A DNA stretch of 64,000 bases. It comes from Caldimonas brevitalea (lineage in GTDB: Bacteria > Pseudomonadota > Gammaproteobacteria > Burkholderiales > Burkholderiaceae_C). Both the position numbers and the translations under genes were made by a program. The stretch covers positions 3,038,001 to 3,102,000 of the forward strand of contig NZ_CP011371.1 in NCBI RefSeq assembly GCF_001017435.1. Reading direction: 5' to 3'. The notes beneath the pieces were generated by a model, which saw only the letters and a list, made by a program, of their open reading frames with translations, was not told the origin of the DNA and made no database searches. Of this stretch, positions 1 to 9,431 are shown piece after piece. Positions within the stretch are counted from its first letter, which is position 1, and every line of letters begins with the position of its first letter.

Positions 1-211
1 CGTTCCAGCGTCTGCGCGGTGCATCGGCCGTGGTTGCCGCCTCTGTGCTGGGGATGCGGCAGCTGACGCTGGTGCATACGCAGCAAGGCGGTTGTGTTCC
101 CAACAGGTCGGGCGGCCGAGCCCGCTCTCGCAGCCGTGGGCAACGGGGCCACGTTGGCACGGACACTGCTGATGGGGCCCGGTCTCCGAACCCTCAACAG
201 GACTGATCTCC
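1..211. other. Upstream flank, no supported gene
   Basis: All three forward frames are short and lack protein-like composition, and no recognisable partial gene enters from the left edge. A weak AGGA lies about 11 bases before the ATG at 212. The stretch probably holds the promoter of the aldo-keto reductase, but no clear -35/-10 pair was found. Confidence 0.4.
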
Positions 212-1261
212 ATGCAATACCGCCCCCTCGGCACCACCGACCTTCAGGTCAGCGTCATCGGCCTCGGCACCATGACCTGGGGTGAACAAAACAGCGAGCG
301 CGACGCGCACGAGCAACTCGACGTGGCGCTCGATGCCGGCGTCAACCTCATCGACGCGGCCGAGATGTACCCGGTGCCGCCACGGCCCGAAACGCAAGGC
401 CTGACCGAGCGCTACATCGGCAGCTGGCTGCAACGATCCGGCCGCCGCCAGGATGTGGTGATCGCCACCAAGGCCGCCGGCCCGGCGCGCACCGCGCAGC
501 GGCCACAACATGTGCGCGGCGGCCGCACGCACTACACCAAGGACAACCTGTTCGAGGCGGTGAACGCCAGCCTCGACCGGCTGCAGACCGACTACATCGA
601 CCTCTACCAGCTGCACTGGCCCGACCGCAGCACCAACACCTTCGGCGAGCGCGGCTACCGGCACCGGGACGACGAGTACACGGTGCCCATCGAAGAAACG
701 CTGGACGCGCTCGGTGCCTTGGTGCAGTCGGGCAAGGTGCGGCACGTGGGCGTCTCCAACGAAACGCCTTGGGGTTTGGGCCGCTATCTGCATCTGGCCC
801 AGCTCGGCGGCCGGCCGCGCGTGGTGAGCATCCAGAATGCGTACAGCCTGGTCAACCGCAGTTTCGAAGTCGGGTTGGCCGAGATCGCGGTGCGCGAGCG
901 GGCAGGGCTGTTGGCCTACTCGCCGCTGGCGATGGGCACGCTGAGCGGCAAATACCTCGCCGGCACCCGGCCGCCCGGCTCGCGCATCACGCTGTTCCAG
1001 CGCTTTGCCCGCTACAGCGGCGAGCGCACCGAGCAGGCGGTCTATGAATACGTGAAACTGTTCCGTTCACATGGCATCGACCCGGCGCAGGGCGCGCTTG
1101 CCTTCGTCAACAGCCGCGAGTTCGTCACCAGCACCTTGATCGGGGCCACCACGGTCGAGCAACTGCGGCAGAACATCGCGAGCATCGACCTGACGCTGCC
1201 ACAGGAGGTGCTGGACGGCATCGAGGCGATCCACGCCCGCTATCCCAACCCGGCACCGTGA
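212..1261 (+). CDS. tas: Tas-like NADP(H)-dependent aldo-keto reductase
   Basis: 349-residue cytosolic oxidoreductase of the aldo-keto reductase superfamily, expected to reduce aldehydes or ketones with NADPH on a TIM barrel. The N-terminus (MQYRPLGTTDLQVS, then GLGTMTWGEQNSE) and the stretch around residues 48-60 (LIDAAEMYPVPPRPETQG) closely match E. coli Tas. The catalytic tetrad can be placed at Asp48, Tyr53, Lys87 and His135 (YQLHW). The length is normal for the family. The ATG at 212 is preferred because it begins the conserved N-terminal strand. It converges on the glutamine amidotransferase gene downstream, so it is probably a single-gene transcript. The physiological substrate cannot be read from sequence. 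Confidence 0.9.
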   Translation: MQYRPLGTTDLQVSVIGLGTMTWGEQNSERDAHEQLDVALDAGVNLIDAAEMYPVPPRPETQGLTERYIGSWLQRSGRRQDVVIATKAAGPARTAQRPQHVRGGRTHYTKDNLFEAVNASLDRLQTDYIDLYQLHWPDRSTNTFGERGYRHRDDEYTVPIEETLDALGALVQSGKVRHVGVSNETPWGLGRYLHLAQLGGRPRVVSIQNAYSLVNRSFEVGLAEIAVRERAGLLAYSPLAMGTLSGKYLAGTRPPGSRITLFQRFARYSGERTEQAVYEYVKLFRSHGIDPAQGALAFVNSREFVTSTLIGATTVEQLRQNIASIDLTLPQEVLDGIEAIHARYPNPAP

Positions 1262-1307
1262 GGCGGCGCGGCCGGCGTGTGCTGACCGTCGACGCCCGAT
1301 GGGTGCT

Positions 1308-2186
1308 TTACACGGCCATCTGCAGCGCGCTCGCCGGCACGCTCCAGCGTGGGGCCCACGCGATACGCGTGTCGACGTCGCGGGCTGCGGCCGGCGCCGT
1401 CGTCCGGGCCCACACCTCTTCGCCGCTGGCGAACACCTTCAGTTCGCCCGGCGTAAAGGCCGTCCACGCGGCTTCGTCGGTCAACGGGCGGGTGGCGATG
1501 ATGGCCATGCAGTCCTCGAGCGCGTTGGTCTGGCTCAAGTCCAGGCTCATGTCGCAGTCCACCAGCCGCACGGTGGAGAAGGGCGGGCGGCGTTGCAGCC
1601 AGCTCAGTTCGGTGGAGCAGTGCGCATACAGCGCGTCGGCGTTGCTGAGCAGGTAGTTGAAGCTGCCGTGCTGCGCGATGTGCGCGCTCAGCTCGGCCAG
1701 CGCGGGAGCCAGCTCGGCCCAACCCGGCAGCGGCGCCCCGGGGTGGGCCGGGAACCAGTCGCGCAGTTCCTGCAGCATCCAGCAGAAAGCGCGCTCGCTG
1801 TCGGTCGTGCCCACCGGCTGGTAGAGGCCGCGCAGCGATGGCTCGAAACCCTTGAGGTCGCCGTTGTGGCAGAACACCCAGTGCTGGCCCAGCCACTCCC
1901 GCTGGAACGGATGGCAGTTCGTCAGCGTGACGCCGCCTTGCGTGGCCTTGCGGATGTGCGCCATCACCGAACGCGACTTGAACGGGTGGCGCCGCAGGAA
2001 CTCCGCCAACGGTGAATCGCAGGCGCTGCCTTCGTCGACGAACAACCTGCAGCCACTGGCATCGTGGAAGGCGATGCCCCACCCATCGGCGTGCTCACCG
2101 GTCCGCCCGCCCCGGGCGGAAAAACCGGTGAACGAGAAGTTGACGGTCGCAGGCGCGTTGGAACTCATGCCGAACAGCTGGCACAT
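1308..2186 (-). CDS. Class II glutamine amidotransferase (YafJ-like)
   Basis: 292-residue protein with an N-terminal nucleophile (Ntn) glutaminase fold. The start is set at the ATG giving MCQLFGMSS, because the family needs Cys2 as the mature N-terminal nucleophile. The frame is open 59 codons further upstream, but that extension is low-complexity and would bury Cys2. Visible family features are HADGWGIAF, HIRKATQG and the WVFCHNGDLKGF segment. It probably hydrolyses glutamine or a gamma-glutamyl compound; no synthetase domain is fused and none is adjacent. It diverges from the flavin monooxygenase and converges with the aldo-keto reductase, so it is likely monocistronic. Confidence 0.88.
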   Translation of the reverse strand: MCQLFGMSSNAPATVNFSFTGFSARGGRTGEHADGWGIAFHDASGCRLFVDEGSACDSPLAEFLRRHPFKSRSVMAHIRKATQGGVTLTNCHPFQREWLGQHWVFCHNGDLKGFEPSLRGLYQPVGTTDSERAFCWMLQELRDWFPAHPGAPLPGWAELAPALAELSAHIAQHGSFNYLLSNADALYAHCSTELSWLQRRPPFSTVRLVDCDMSLDLSQTNALEDCMAIIATRPLTDEAAWTAFTPGELKVFASGEEVWARTTAPAAARDVDTRIAWAPRWSVPASALQMAV

Positions 2187-2632
2187 GGCGGGGGGGCATC
2201 GGCCACGGTGGAGGAAGGAAGGGCCAGGGTAGCGGCGGAAGGGGGGCGGGAGAACGATGGGTTTCGGATGAGCATATGTAGGGCTCGCATGAGAAGGGCG
2301 CGGCTGCGCGAAGGCGTTGGCACCGGAGTGTCGGCACGGAGGTTTCCAGCAAGCGGTGCGCACGGGCGGCTCGGGTCGCTGCCACTGAACGAGGCGTACT
2401 CATGGCAGCGCCCGCGGATGGGTCCGATCGGCGTTGGCAACCCGGCAGTGCTGCTGGACATGCAGCAGCGGCGGGGCTTGACCTTGCTGCCCATCCAACA
2501 GATCCGCGGCTGCGAGGCCCTGCTGGCGCGGCACGGCTTGTGCAATGAGGCCGGCTGCGGGAAGCGCGCCACTGGTCTGCGCCTTCCGCGATCCTGCATC
2601 CAGACTCCTCGTTGCCTAGAGAAAGCATCCGC
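2187..2632. promoter_or_regulatory. Divergent intergenic region between amidotransferase and monooxygenase
   Basis: This 446-bp gap must hold both divergent promoters. Open frames here show no family resemblance. The one clear structure is a perfect 7-bp stem (GCTGCTG at 2450-2456, CAGCAGC at 2463-2469, 6-base loop). No convincing sigma-70 hexamers were found. Confidence 0.4.
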
Positions 2633-3988
2633 ATGAGCGATCGCAAGCTGCGCCTCGGCGCCTTCATCATGGCCACCGGCCACCACATCGCCGCCTGGCG
2701 GCATCCCGGTTCGCAAATCGATTCGGGCGTCAACATCGACCACTACATCGAGGTCGCCAAGACCGCCGAACGCGGACTGTTCGACCAGGTCTTCGTGGCC
2801 GACAGTCCCGGTGTGGCACGCCGTGGCCAGGCGGAGGCCTTCAGCCGTCAAGGACGTGTGTCGTACTTCGAGCCGGTGACGCTGTGGTCGGCGCTGGCGG
2901 CAGTCACGCGCCACATCGGCTTCGTGGCCACGGCGTCGACGACCTACGAAGATCCCTTCCTGCTCGCTCGCAAGTTCGCGTCGCTCGACCACATCAGCAA
3001 GGGCCGGGCGGCCTGGAATGTGGTGACGACGGGGGCCGAAGACGTGCATGGCAATTTCGGGCTCGACAAACACCCCGACCCCGAGCTGCGCTACGAGCGG
3101 GCGCACGAGTTCATCGACGTGGTGAAGGGCCTGTGGGACAGCTTCGAAGACGATGCCTTCCTCCGCGACCCGCAGTCGGGCGTCTACTTCGACCCGGACA
3201 AGCTGCACACGCTCAACCACAGCGGCAAGCATTTCAAGGTCAGCGGCCCGCTCAACCTCGAACGCTCGCCGCAGGGCTACCCGGTGATCGTGCAGGCCGG
3301 GTCGTCCGAGCCCGGGCGCGAGTTGGCGGCGGCAACGGCAGAGGCCATCTTCACGGCCTGGACGAGCTTGGCCGAAGCGCAGGCGTTCTACCGCGACGTG
3401 AAAGGCCGGCTCGCCAAGTACGGCCGCCGCCCCGACCAGCTGCTGGTGCTGCCCGGCATTTCACCGGTGATCGGCCGCACCCAGGCCGAGGCCGAGGCCA
3501 AATGGGCCGAGCTGCAGCGCTTGATCCACCCCTCGGTGGGCCTCGGCACGCTGCGCGCATTGTGGAAGGACGAGGACTTCGCCGGCTGGGACCTGGACGC
3601 GCCGCCGCCGTATTTCCCCGAGCCGGACAAGGGCCGCAACAGCCGCCAACACGTGGTGCTGCAGCTGGCCAAACGCGAGGGCTATACGGTGCGCCAGCTG
3701 TATGAGTACCTGGCCGGCGCCCGCGGGCACTGGGTGGTGGTGGGCACACCGGAGCACATTGCTGACCAGATGCAGGCGTGGTTCGAGAACGAGGCGGCGG
3801 ACGGGTTCAACGTGATGCCGCCGGTGCTGCCGGAGTCACTGAACGAGTTTGTCGATCTGGTGGTGCCGGAGCTGCAGCGGCGGGGGTTGTTCCGGACGGC
3901 GTATGAGGGGAGGACGCTGCGGGAGAACCTGGGGTTGGAGCGGCCGGTGAATCGGTATACGTTGGAGCGGGGGGCGAAGGCGGCTTGA
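2633..3988 (+). CDS. FMN-dependent monooxygenase, NtaA/SnaA/DszA family
   Basis: 451-residue luciferase-like flavin monooxygenase. It matches the two-component NtaA/SnaA/DszA group, which uses reduced FMN from a separate reductase to oxidise compounds such as nitrilotriacetate, pristinamycin IIB or dibenzothiophene sulfone. Visible family features are the N-terminal LRLGAFIMATGHH, FDQVFVADSPG, the SLDHISKGRAAWNVVTTG stretch, and VIVQAGSSEPGRELAA. The ATG at 2633 is chosen over an in-frame ATG seven codons upstream because homologues begin near this point and a purine-rich AGAGAAAG precedes it. No reductase gene is adjacent, so FMNH2 must come from elsewhere. The substrate is unknown; the nearby sulfonate-type transporter makes an organosulfur substrate possible. 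Confidence 0.88.
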   Translation: MSDRKLRLGAFIMATGHHIAAWRHPGSQIDSGVNIDHYIEVAKTAERGLFDQVFVADSPGVARRGQAEAFSRQGRVSYFEPVTLWSALAAVTRHIGFVATASTTYEDPFLLARKFASLDHISKGRAAWNVVTTGAEDVHGNFGLDKHPDPELRYERAHEFIDVVKGLWDSFEDDAFLRDPQSGVYFDPDKLHTLNHSGKHFKVSGPLNLERSPQGYPVIVQAGSSEPGRELAAATAEAIFTAWTSLAEAQAFYRDVKGRLAKYGRRPDQLLVLPGISPVIGRTQAEAEAKWAELQRLIHPSVGLGTLRALWKDEDFAGWDLDAPPPYFPEPDKGRNSRQHVVLQLAKREGYTVRQLYEYLAGARGHWVVVGTPEHIADQMQAWFENEAADGFNVMPPVLPESLNEFVDLVVPELQRRGLFRTAYEGRTLRENLGLERPVNRYTLERGAKAA

Positions 3989-4000
3989 GCGGCGCGACGA

Positions 4001-4024
4001 GAGGTCCCGGCGGAGCCGGGCCTC
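4001..4024 (+). terminator. Strong hairpin after the monooxygenase gene
   Basis: Starts 13 bases after the stop codon. CCCGGC (4006-4011) pairs with GCCGGG (4015-4020) across a GGA loop, and GAGG (4001-4004) pairs with CCTC (4021-4024) with one bulged T. No T-run follows, so it is either a weak terminator or a transcript-stabilising 3' hairpin. Confidence 0.45.
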
Positions 4025-4214
4025 CTGCAAGGGTGCTGTGTCGGGTTGCTAGCGCGGCCGTCGCGGTTCCTGCATGGTCTGCCGCATTTGGCCTCGTCAT
4101 GCAGCTTCCATTTCCGGTCCGTTGGGCTTGCTCCCACTGTCGCAGTCGTTGTCGCCAGAGGATGTGGACAGAGGCTACTTCCTCTAGCAAACAGGCCAAG
4201 TTGTGGCGGGCAAT

Positions 4215-4499
4215 TTAGAAAATGTCCGCCTTATCTATCAGGGTGGAGTTGAGTATGTTTGGGTGCCGCGAAGACCAGTACATGGATCCTGCACCGTTTT
4301 GATCGAGAAAAAATACCGCAGTTTCAAAGGTGTTGCAATCGAGTGCGGTCGCCATGGCTTCTTGCAGGTCGGATATGTCAGTTTTAACGGTAATCCAAGG
4401 TGCGCCTTTTTTTTCTTTTGTTGAAACTTTGAAAATCCTCTCTTTGGTCTCTGCGATCCGCCGGTGCGCCTGGAATTCGGGTGAATCCAAAATATTCAT
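4215..4499 (-). CDS. Small protein, probable immunity protein for the RHS toxin
   Basis: 94-residue soluble-looking protein with no recognised family. It begins 9 bases after the stop of the RHS gene, and its Shine-Dalgarno sequence overlaps that stop (TGAGGAGAACGTATG), so translation is coupled. Its base composition is clearly more A+T-rich than the RHS core and resembles the toxin tip next to it, as expected when tip and immunity genes are exchanged together. The function is inferred from position only: cytoplasmic neutralisation of the RHS C-terminal toxin in the producer and its kin. Confidence 0.65.
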   Translation of the reverse strand: MNILDSPEFQAHRRIAETKERIFKVSTKEKKGAPWITVKTDISDLQEAMATALDCNTFETAVFFLDQNGAGSMYWSSRHPNILNSTLIDKADIF

Positions 4500-4508
4500 A
4501 CGTTCTCC

Positions 4509-4865
4509 TCAGTGCGATTTCATTCCGTCCGGACGTACATTAACGTAGTATCCCCCGCCTTGAGCTTTACTCGCGCCGCGTCTCGCATTCCACGCCGCTT
4601 CCCCGCGCTTACTCAACTGTACATCCCATTCATATTCAAACGGAAGCTTCGGATCGCCGTGGTAAGGGCCTTTCACCCACTCATTCCCAAACCTATCGAG
4701 GTATCCTCCACTCTCTCCTTTTGGCAGAGGAGAGCATGGATTATAACCCTCTCTTGGCAGAAATCGATACGTCCCGGCCCTGGGGAGGCCGGCCTCTTTC
4801 AGTCGCTGCTGTTTCGAAGGGCACCGGCCCTCGTTTGATTTTTCGTCGCGTTGCCTCTTCCTTGT
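4509..4865 (-). other. C-terminal toxin tip of the RHS protein
   Basis: The 118 codons after the DPLGL boundary. Composition drops abruptly relative to the GC-rich YD-repeat core. The tip holds a basic linker (TRKRQRDEKSNEG) followed by a compact domain with FGNEWVKGP, EWDVQLSKRG and YYVNVRPDG segments. The last part resembles the type 17 polymorphic toxin pattern, in which a short C-terminal beta-rich domain is the active module. Confidence 0.6.
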
Positions 4866-7800
4866 CAGGCCTAGCGGATCGATCCATTCGGTCGGATTAT
4901 CTGCGTACTGATAAGGATTAAAGCCTCCCTCGATGCCGATGGGATCTTTTGACGTGAACCGACCACTTTCGGGATCGTAGTATCGATGCCGGTTGTAGTG
5001 CAGTCCCGTCTCTTCGTCGAGGTACTGCCCCTGAAAACGAATCAGATTTGAAAACCCGGCCTTACGCGCGGCCGCGCCGATCACTTCTTTGGCCTGCCCC
5101 CAGGCGTTATATTGCGCGGCCCAGGCCACCTTGCCTTCGTGATCTGTCAGCTCTTGGGGAGTGCCAAGGTGGTCGCACTGGTAGAAGACGATCTCTTCCT
5201 TTCCAAAGGGGACGGCATCCTCCTTGAGCACGTCGTTCCACAGCGGGTCGAGTTCTATTGCGTATTGCCCCCCGTTGGCCGCCGTCAAGGCCTTTACATC
5301 GGTCGTGGGAGGTAGCTGGACCGCCTCGCTCCGTTTGACCTGCAACAGCGGGACGAACCCTCCGGGTTCGTGGATGTAGTGAACGGTCTGTTCGGCGGTC
5401 CAACGCGTGCCTTTCGGCATGCGGCTCTCAAAGCCCAGCGTGTCGCCGTCCCATCCGAAGAACACATCCTCCCATGACAGCTCGCCACCGTGCGGACTAC
5501 TTTGCTCGCTGCGCTTGGCGACGCGCCGCCCGAGTGGGTCATATGCGAAGGTTACGACACTCTTCCCTGTGATCGCCTGCGTCATCCGGTTGAAGGCGTC
5601 CCACTGGAAGGTGCTGCGCTGACCGTTGTGCGCGCGTTCGACCAGATTGCCCCGTTCGTCGTAGCAGTAGCGCGTGCCGGCGTAATCCTTCAGCAGGTTA
5701 TCCAGCACCTTGGGCAGCGCCGGGCGCGTATTGGCCTGGGGGTGCTCCCGGCCCCCAGCGGCGGGCGTCACGATGTTGCCCGCCGGGTCGAAGGCGAACG
5801 CCTCCTTGGCGTGTACGCCGGTGGCGTGCAGCAACCGTCCCACGGGGTCGTAGCGGTATTCCAGCCGTCCGCGGCGGCTGTCCTCAATGTGGTCGAGCTG
5901 ACCGGCCTGGTCATAGCGATAGCGACGCATGATGCTCGCTTGCGCGCCAAGGTTGGTCTGGGCCTGCTTGTAGGCCTCGTTGATGTCCACTGGCCCGCGC
6001 TGTTGGCTGTGCTGCACCTGCTGTTCCAACAACCGCCCCACCGGGTCGTATTTCTGGTGCTGCTCCAACCCGTTGCCCTGTTGCCGGTAAACCTCCCGGT
6101 GCAGCGCATCCCGCTCGAAGCCGAGCACGTCCTGGCCATCTAGCACCAAGCCGTGGATGTGGCCCGAGCCGTAGGTCAGCCATTCCAGCGTATGGCCGTC
6201 CGGCCGCGTCGTGCCCACCCGCTGGTTCAGCTCGTTGTAACGGTGCCGCCACACGGCGGTTTTCTTCTCCGGGAAGAACGGGCCTTGGTAGCCATGGTGC
6301 TCGCGGACCAGGTTGCCGGCGACGTCGTAGAACCACTGCAGCCGCGCGTGCTCGTTCCTCGCCTCGCCGATGCGCCCGCCCGGGTAGTAGCCGAAGCTCT
6401 CGATTTGCTCCTCCCTGCCGGGAACGCTCGCCTTGCGTTGCAGCAGCCGCCCCATCGGATCGAACTTCAGTTCGGTGGTGACATTGCCGTCCACCACGGC
6501 CTGCAGCACGCCCGTGTCCTCGGCGTATCGGTATTCGGTCGTCTTGCCGTCGAACCCGGTTTCTGCGAGCAGCTTGCCCACCGGGTCGTACTTGAAGCGG
6601 TACGGCTGGTCGTTCTCGTTGCGCAGTTCCACCAGCCGGCCCAGCGGGTCCCAGCGATAACCCAGGCGCTGGCCCAGCGCGTCGACGCGGTCGTGCACCA
6701 GGCCGGCGGCGGTGTAGCGGTAGGAGGTGCTGCGCTTGAGGCCGTCCGTGTGCTTGAGCAAGCGGCCTTCGGCGTCGTGGCAGAACTGTTCTTCGGTGTC
6801 ATCTGGAGCGATCACCGCTTCCAGCTGGCCGGGGTGGTTGCCGTAGTCCTCGGGCTGCCAGGCGCGCTGCAGCGTTTCCTGCGTCAGCGGGGTGTAGCGG
6901 TACTTGGTTTCGTTGCCGGCGGCGTCGGTCGTCTTCACCAGCCGGCCGCGTTCGTCGTAGCCCCACTCGGTGGTGCGGCCCGAGCAGTCGGTGTAGCGGG
7001 TCAGTTGGCCGGACGGGGTGTAGCCCAGCTTCTTGGCCCCGCCTTTAGCGTCGGTGACCTTGATGACCCGTCCGCCCTGGTCGTAGGCGTATTCGGTCTT
7101 GTGGCCGAGCGGGTCGGTTTCTTCGATGAGCCGGCCGTGCTGGTCGTAGTCGCGCTTCCACACGCCGCCGTCCGGGTCGAGGATGCCGGTCAGGCGGTGT
7201 CCCTTGTCGTACTCGAAATGCACCCGGCTGCCGTCGGCGCGGGTGTGCTGGATCAGGTTGCCGTGCTCGTCGTAGCGGAAGTGCTCCGTGGCCCCGTCCG
7301 GATGGACGTGGGTGGTGAGGTTCTTGGCATCGTCGCGGTAGAACCATTCCTCACGCTTGTCCGGGTGGATGATGCGATAGGGGTAGCCCTTGATGTCGTA
7401 GTAGAACCAGGTCTCCCCGCCCAAGGCATCGGTGATGTAGGTCAGGCGGATGTTCTCGTCCCACGCCAGCCGCGTGTCGTAGCTGCCGTCGTCGGCCCAT
7501 TCGTGGATGGCCTTGGCGTCAGACCCCGTGCCGTCGTACGCCAGGTTGGTGCCCCGGCCCGTGCGATCGGTGTAGCGGGTGACAAGGTGGTGCTGGTACT
7601 GGTAGCGCCAGCTGGCGCCGTTCTCGTCGCGGGCGTGCACCAGGTCGCCTTGGTCGTCGTACTCGTAGACGGCAAGCGCCCGCGCGAGTTGCCTCTCCTT
7701 GACCTCCCAGATGCCCAGCACGCAGCCAGTGCGGGCGTGGGCTTGCAGGGCCACCTCGGCGATGAGTTGTTCACCTTGCAGGCTCTCGATCGCGCTCAGC

Positions 7801-9425
7801 ACCTGCTCACCGGCATAGGGGCCTTCGCGCAGCGTGGCGCCGTAGTGCAGGCGGATGGCGGCACCGTGCGAGGCCGTGAGGCTGCTCAGCCGGAAGTGCT
7901 GGGGGCCGTAGGCTCCGGCCTTGCCGGGGCAGGTGTCGACCAGTTCGTAGGTCTCCCGCCAGGGGCTGGGCTCGCCTTCGGGCAGCGGCTTGCCGGCGTC
8001 CAGCCACAAGAGCGTGGCGCTGACCCGGGTGAGCGTGCGGTCCTCGATCGCATCTCGATGCACCTGGCCCACTTCGAGCCAGGGGTAGCGGTGGCTACGA
8101 CCGTCGGCGCCGTGGTAGACCAGCTCGCGGCCTCGGCCCTTGCCCTGCACGTCGATGCGGGTGGTGTAGGTGTTCAGCCAGCGCGCGCCCAGGTTGCCCT
8201 GGTCGAACGACCCGAGGTTGCTGCGGTAGGTCCGGCTCCACGCGATGGGCAGCGGCGCCTGCAGCACAAAGTCCGTGTGGGTGACGCTCTCGGCGCCGGT
8301 GACGTAGCTGATGGATCTCGTGGTGCTGGCGGGGGCCGGAAAGAGCTTGCAACAATCCGGATCCCCCTCCGCCTTGGCCTGTTTGTTGACGGCCTCGAGC
8401 TTCTTGCCGGGGATTTCCTCGCGCACCTGCGTGCCTTTGTCGGCACTCATCATCGCATGCCGGGTCTTGCGCCGGTTGGCCACCGCCTGCAGGATGCGCT
8501 GCAGCAGCCACATGATGCTGCGCTCGACGTTGGGGTCGGCCAGCTGGGTCAGGCTGGCGCGGAAGCCGACCTTGGTCTGCTGCAGCGTGTCGATGAGGCC
8601 TTGCACCGTGGCCCGGGCCTCCTTGGACAGCAGGTCGGCGGCTTGGGCGCCGACGAAGTTGCCGGCTTGCCGATACGCGTTGCCGTAGTGGGTCAAGCCC
8701 ACCTGCGCCACGTGCTTGGCATTGCGGCCCATCTGCTGGGCCGACTGCAGCATCTCCCCGAGCAAGGAGGTGGTCTTGGGGTCGTAGACGACCCGTGCGG
8801 GCGGCGGTGGCGGCGTGTTGAGCTTGAACAGCGGCTCTTTGCCGAGGCTGCGCTGGAGCACGCTGATGAGTGAGTCGGCGAACTTGTCGGCCCAGTCGGC
8901 ACACTCCTTGAGCATGCTGTCGAGCTTGCCCGTCGCCTGGGTGATGAAGTTCTCCAGGGAGCCGCTGATGTGGTCGGCCAACTCCATCGTGAGGACTTCG
9001 ACCACCGCCGCGCCGATGTCCTTGGCGCCGGCGGCAAAGCGGCTTCTGACGAGGTGCAGCGCGGGGCGCAGACTCATGCGCACGGCGCCCAGCGTGGGCA
9101 CGATGCCGATGATGTTGATGCCCAGCGACACCCACAGGAAAAAGTCGGCGCTCTTCTTCTTGAGGTAGCTTTCGACGATGTGCACCACGTCCATCACGGC
9201 ACTGGCCAACGCCATGATGCTGCTGAGCACGGGCAGGCTGCCGGCCACCGTGGTCAGGCGGTCGAGCGTGATGTAGTTGTCGGTCTTCTTGCGCAGCCAG
9301 GCGTCGAAGGCGTTGGCGCTGGCCTGCAGGTCTTCGGGGGCGATGGTGTTGAGCGGGGCCACGGCCGTTTGCGGCTCACTCTTCGGCGCCTGCCCTCCCT
9401 CGGGGGTTTTGGTCGGCTCGGTCAT
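4509..9425 (-). CDS. RHS-repeat polymorphic toxin, type VI secretion effector
   Basis: 1638-residue RHS protein. Order: a Pro/Glu-rich N-terminus; two hydrophobic segments around residues 60-118 that could be membrane-targeting helices; a DUF6531-like segment (FVLQAPLPIAWSRTYRSNLG) near residue 385; many YD repeats such as GNLIQHTRADG and YDPVGRLLE; the RHS core (RYYDPESGRFTSKDPIG); and the PxxxxDPLGL boundary ending at about residue 1520 (4866-4880). The remaining 118 residues form the toxin tip. Its GYLDRFGNEWVKGP...EWDVQLSK pattern resembles polymorphic toxin type 17 (a predicted RNase); this assignment is tentative. Translation starts 6 bases after the vgrG stop. No PAAR domain is visible. 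The RHS shell is expected to encapsulate the tip and release it by autoproteolysis after delivery by VgrG. The tip is distinctly lower in G+C than the core. Confidence 0.9.
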   Translation of the reverse strand: MTEPTKTPEGGQAPKSEPQTAVAPLNTIAPEDLQASANAFDAWLRKKTDNYITLDRLTTVAGSLPVLSSIMALASAVMDVVHIVESYLKKKSADFFLWVSLGINIIGIVPTLGAVRMSLRPALHLVRSRFAAGAKDIGAAVVEVLTMELADHISGSLENFITQATGKLDSMLKECADWADKFADSLISVLQRSLGKEPLFKLNTPPPPPARVVYDPKTTSLLGEMLQSAQQMGRNAKHVAQVGLTHYGNAYRQAGNFVGAQAADLLSKEARATVQGLIDTLQQTKVGFRASLTQLADPNVERSIMWLLQRILQAVANRRKTRHAMMSADKGTQVREEIPGKKLEAVNKQAKAEGDPDCCKLFPAPASTTRSISYVTGAESVTHTDFVLQAPLPIAWSRTYRSNLGSFDQGNLGARWLNTYTTRIDVQGKGRGRELVYHGADGRSHRYPWLEVGQVHRDAIEDRTLTRVSATLLWLDAGKPLPEGEPSPWRETYELVDTCPGKAGAYGPQHFRLSSLTASHGAAIRLHYGATLREGPYAGEQVLSAIESLQGEQLIAEVALQAHARTGCVLGIWEVKERQLARALAVYEYDDQGDLVHARDENGASWRYQYQHHLVTRYTDRTGRGTNLAYDGTGSDAKAIHEWADDGSYDTRLAWDENIRLTYITDALGGETWFYYDIKGYPYRIIHPDKREEWFYRDDAKNLTTHVHPDGATEHFRYDEHGNLIQHTRADGSRVHFEYDKGHRLTGILDPDGGVWKRDYDQHGRLIEETDPLGHKTEYAYDQGGRVIKVTDAKGGAKKLGYTPSGQLTRYTDCSGRTTEWGYDERGRLVKTTDAAGNETKYRYTPLTQETLQRAWQPEDYGNHPGQLEAVIAPDDTEEQFCHDAEGRLLKHTDGLKRSTSYRYTAAGLVHDRVDALGQRLGYRWDPLGRLVELRNENDQPYRFKYDPVGKLLAETGFDGKTTEYRYAEDTGVLQAVVDGNVTTELKFDPMGRLLQRKASVPGREEQIESFGYYPGGRIGEARNEHARLQWFYDVAGNLVREHHGYQGPFFPEKKTAVWRHRYNELNQRVGTTRPDGHTLEWLTYGSGHIHGLVLDGQDVLGFERDALHREVYRQQGNGLEQHQKYDPVGRLLEQQVQHSQQRGPVDINEAYKQAQTNLGAQASIMRRYRYDQAGQLDHIEDSRRGRLEYRYDPVGRLLHATGVHAKEAFAFDPAGNIVTPAAGGREHPQANTRPALPKVLDNLLKDYAGTRYCYDERGNLVERAHNGQRSTFQWDAFNRMTQAITGKSVVTFAYDPLGRRVAKRSEQSSPHGGELSWEDVFFGWDGDTLGFESRMPKGTRWTAEQTVHYIHEPGGFVPLLQVKRSEAVQLPPTTDVKALTAANGGQYAIELDPLWNDVLKEDAVPFGKEEIVFYQCDHLGTPQELTDHEGKVAWAAQYNAWGQAKEVIGAAARKAGFSNLIRFQGQYLDEETGLHYNRHRYYDPESGRFTSKDPIGIEGGFNPYQYADNPTEWIDPLGLTRKRQRDEKSNEGRCPSKQQRLKEAGLPRAGTYRFLPREGYNPCSPLPKGESGGYLDRFGNEWVKGPYHGDPKLPFEYEWDVQLSKRGEAAWNARRGASKAQGGGYYVNVRPDGMKSH

Positions 9426-9431
9426 GTTGGT

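Noticed and set aside
2450..2469. 7-bp hairpin GCTGCTG/CAGCAGC as a terminator or operator
   Set aside because: Low-complexity trinucleotide stem, no T-run, and far from both gene starts; likely chance.
2064..2636. Open frame across the amidotransferase start and the intergenic region
   Set aside because: Opposite strand to a recognised gene, composition atypical, and no homologous domain.
6153..8873. Very long open frame antisense to the RHS gene
   Set aside because: Val/Ala/Gly-rich repeats without any domain; it mirrors YD-repeat codons on the other strand. Strong G/C third positions remove stops from antisense frames.
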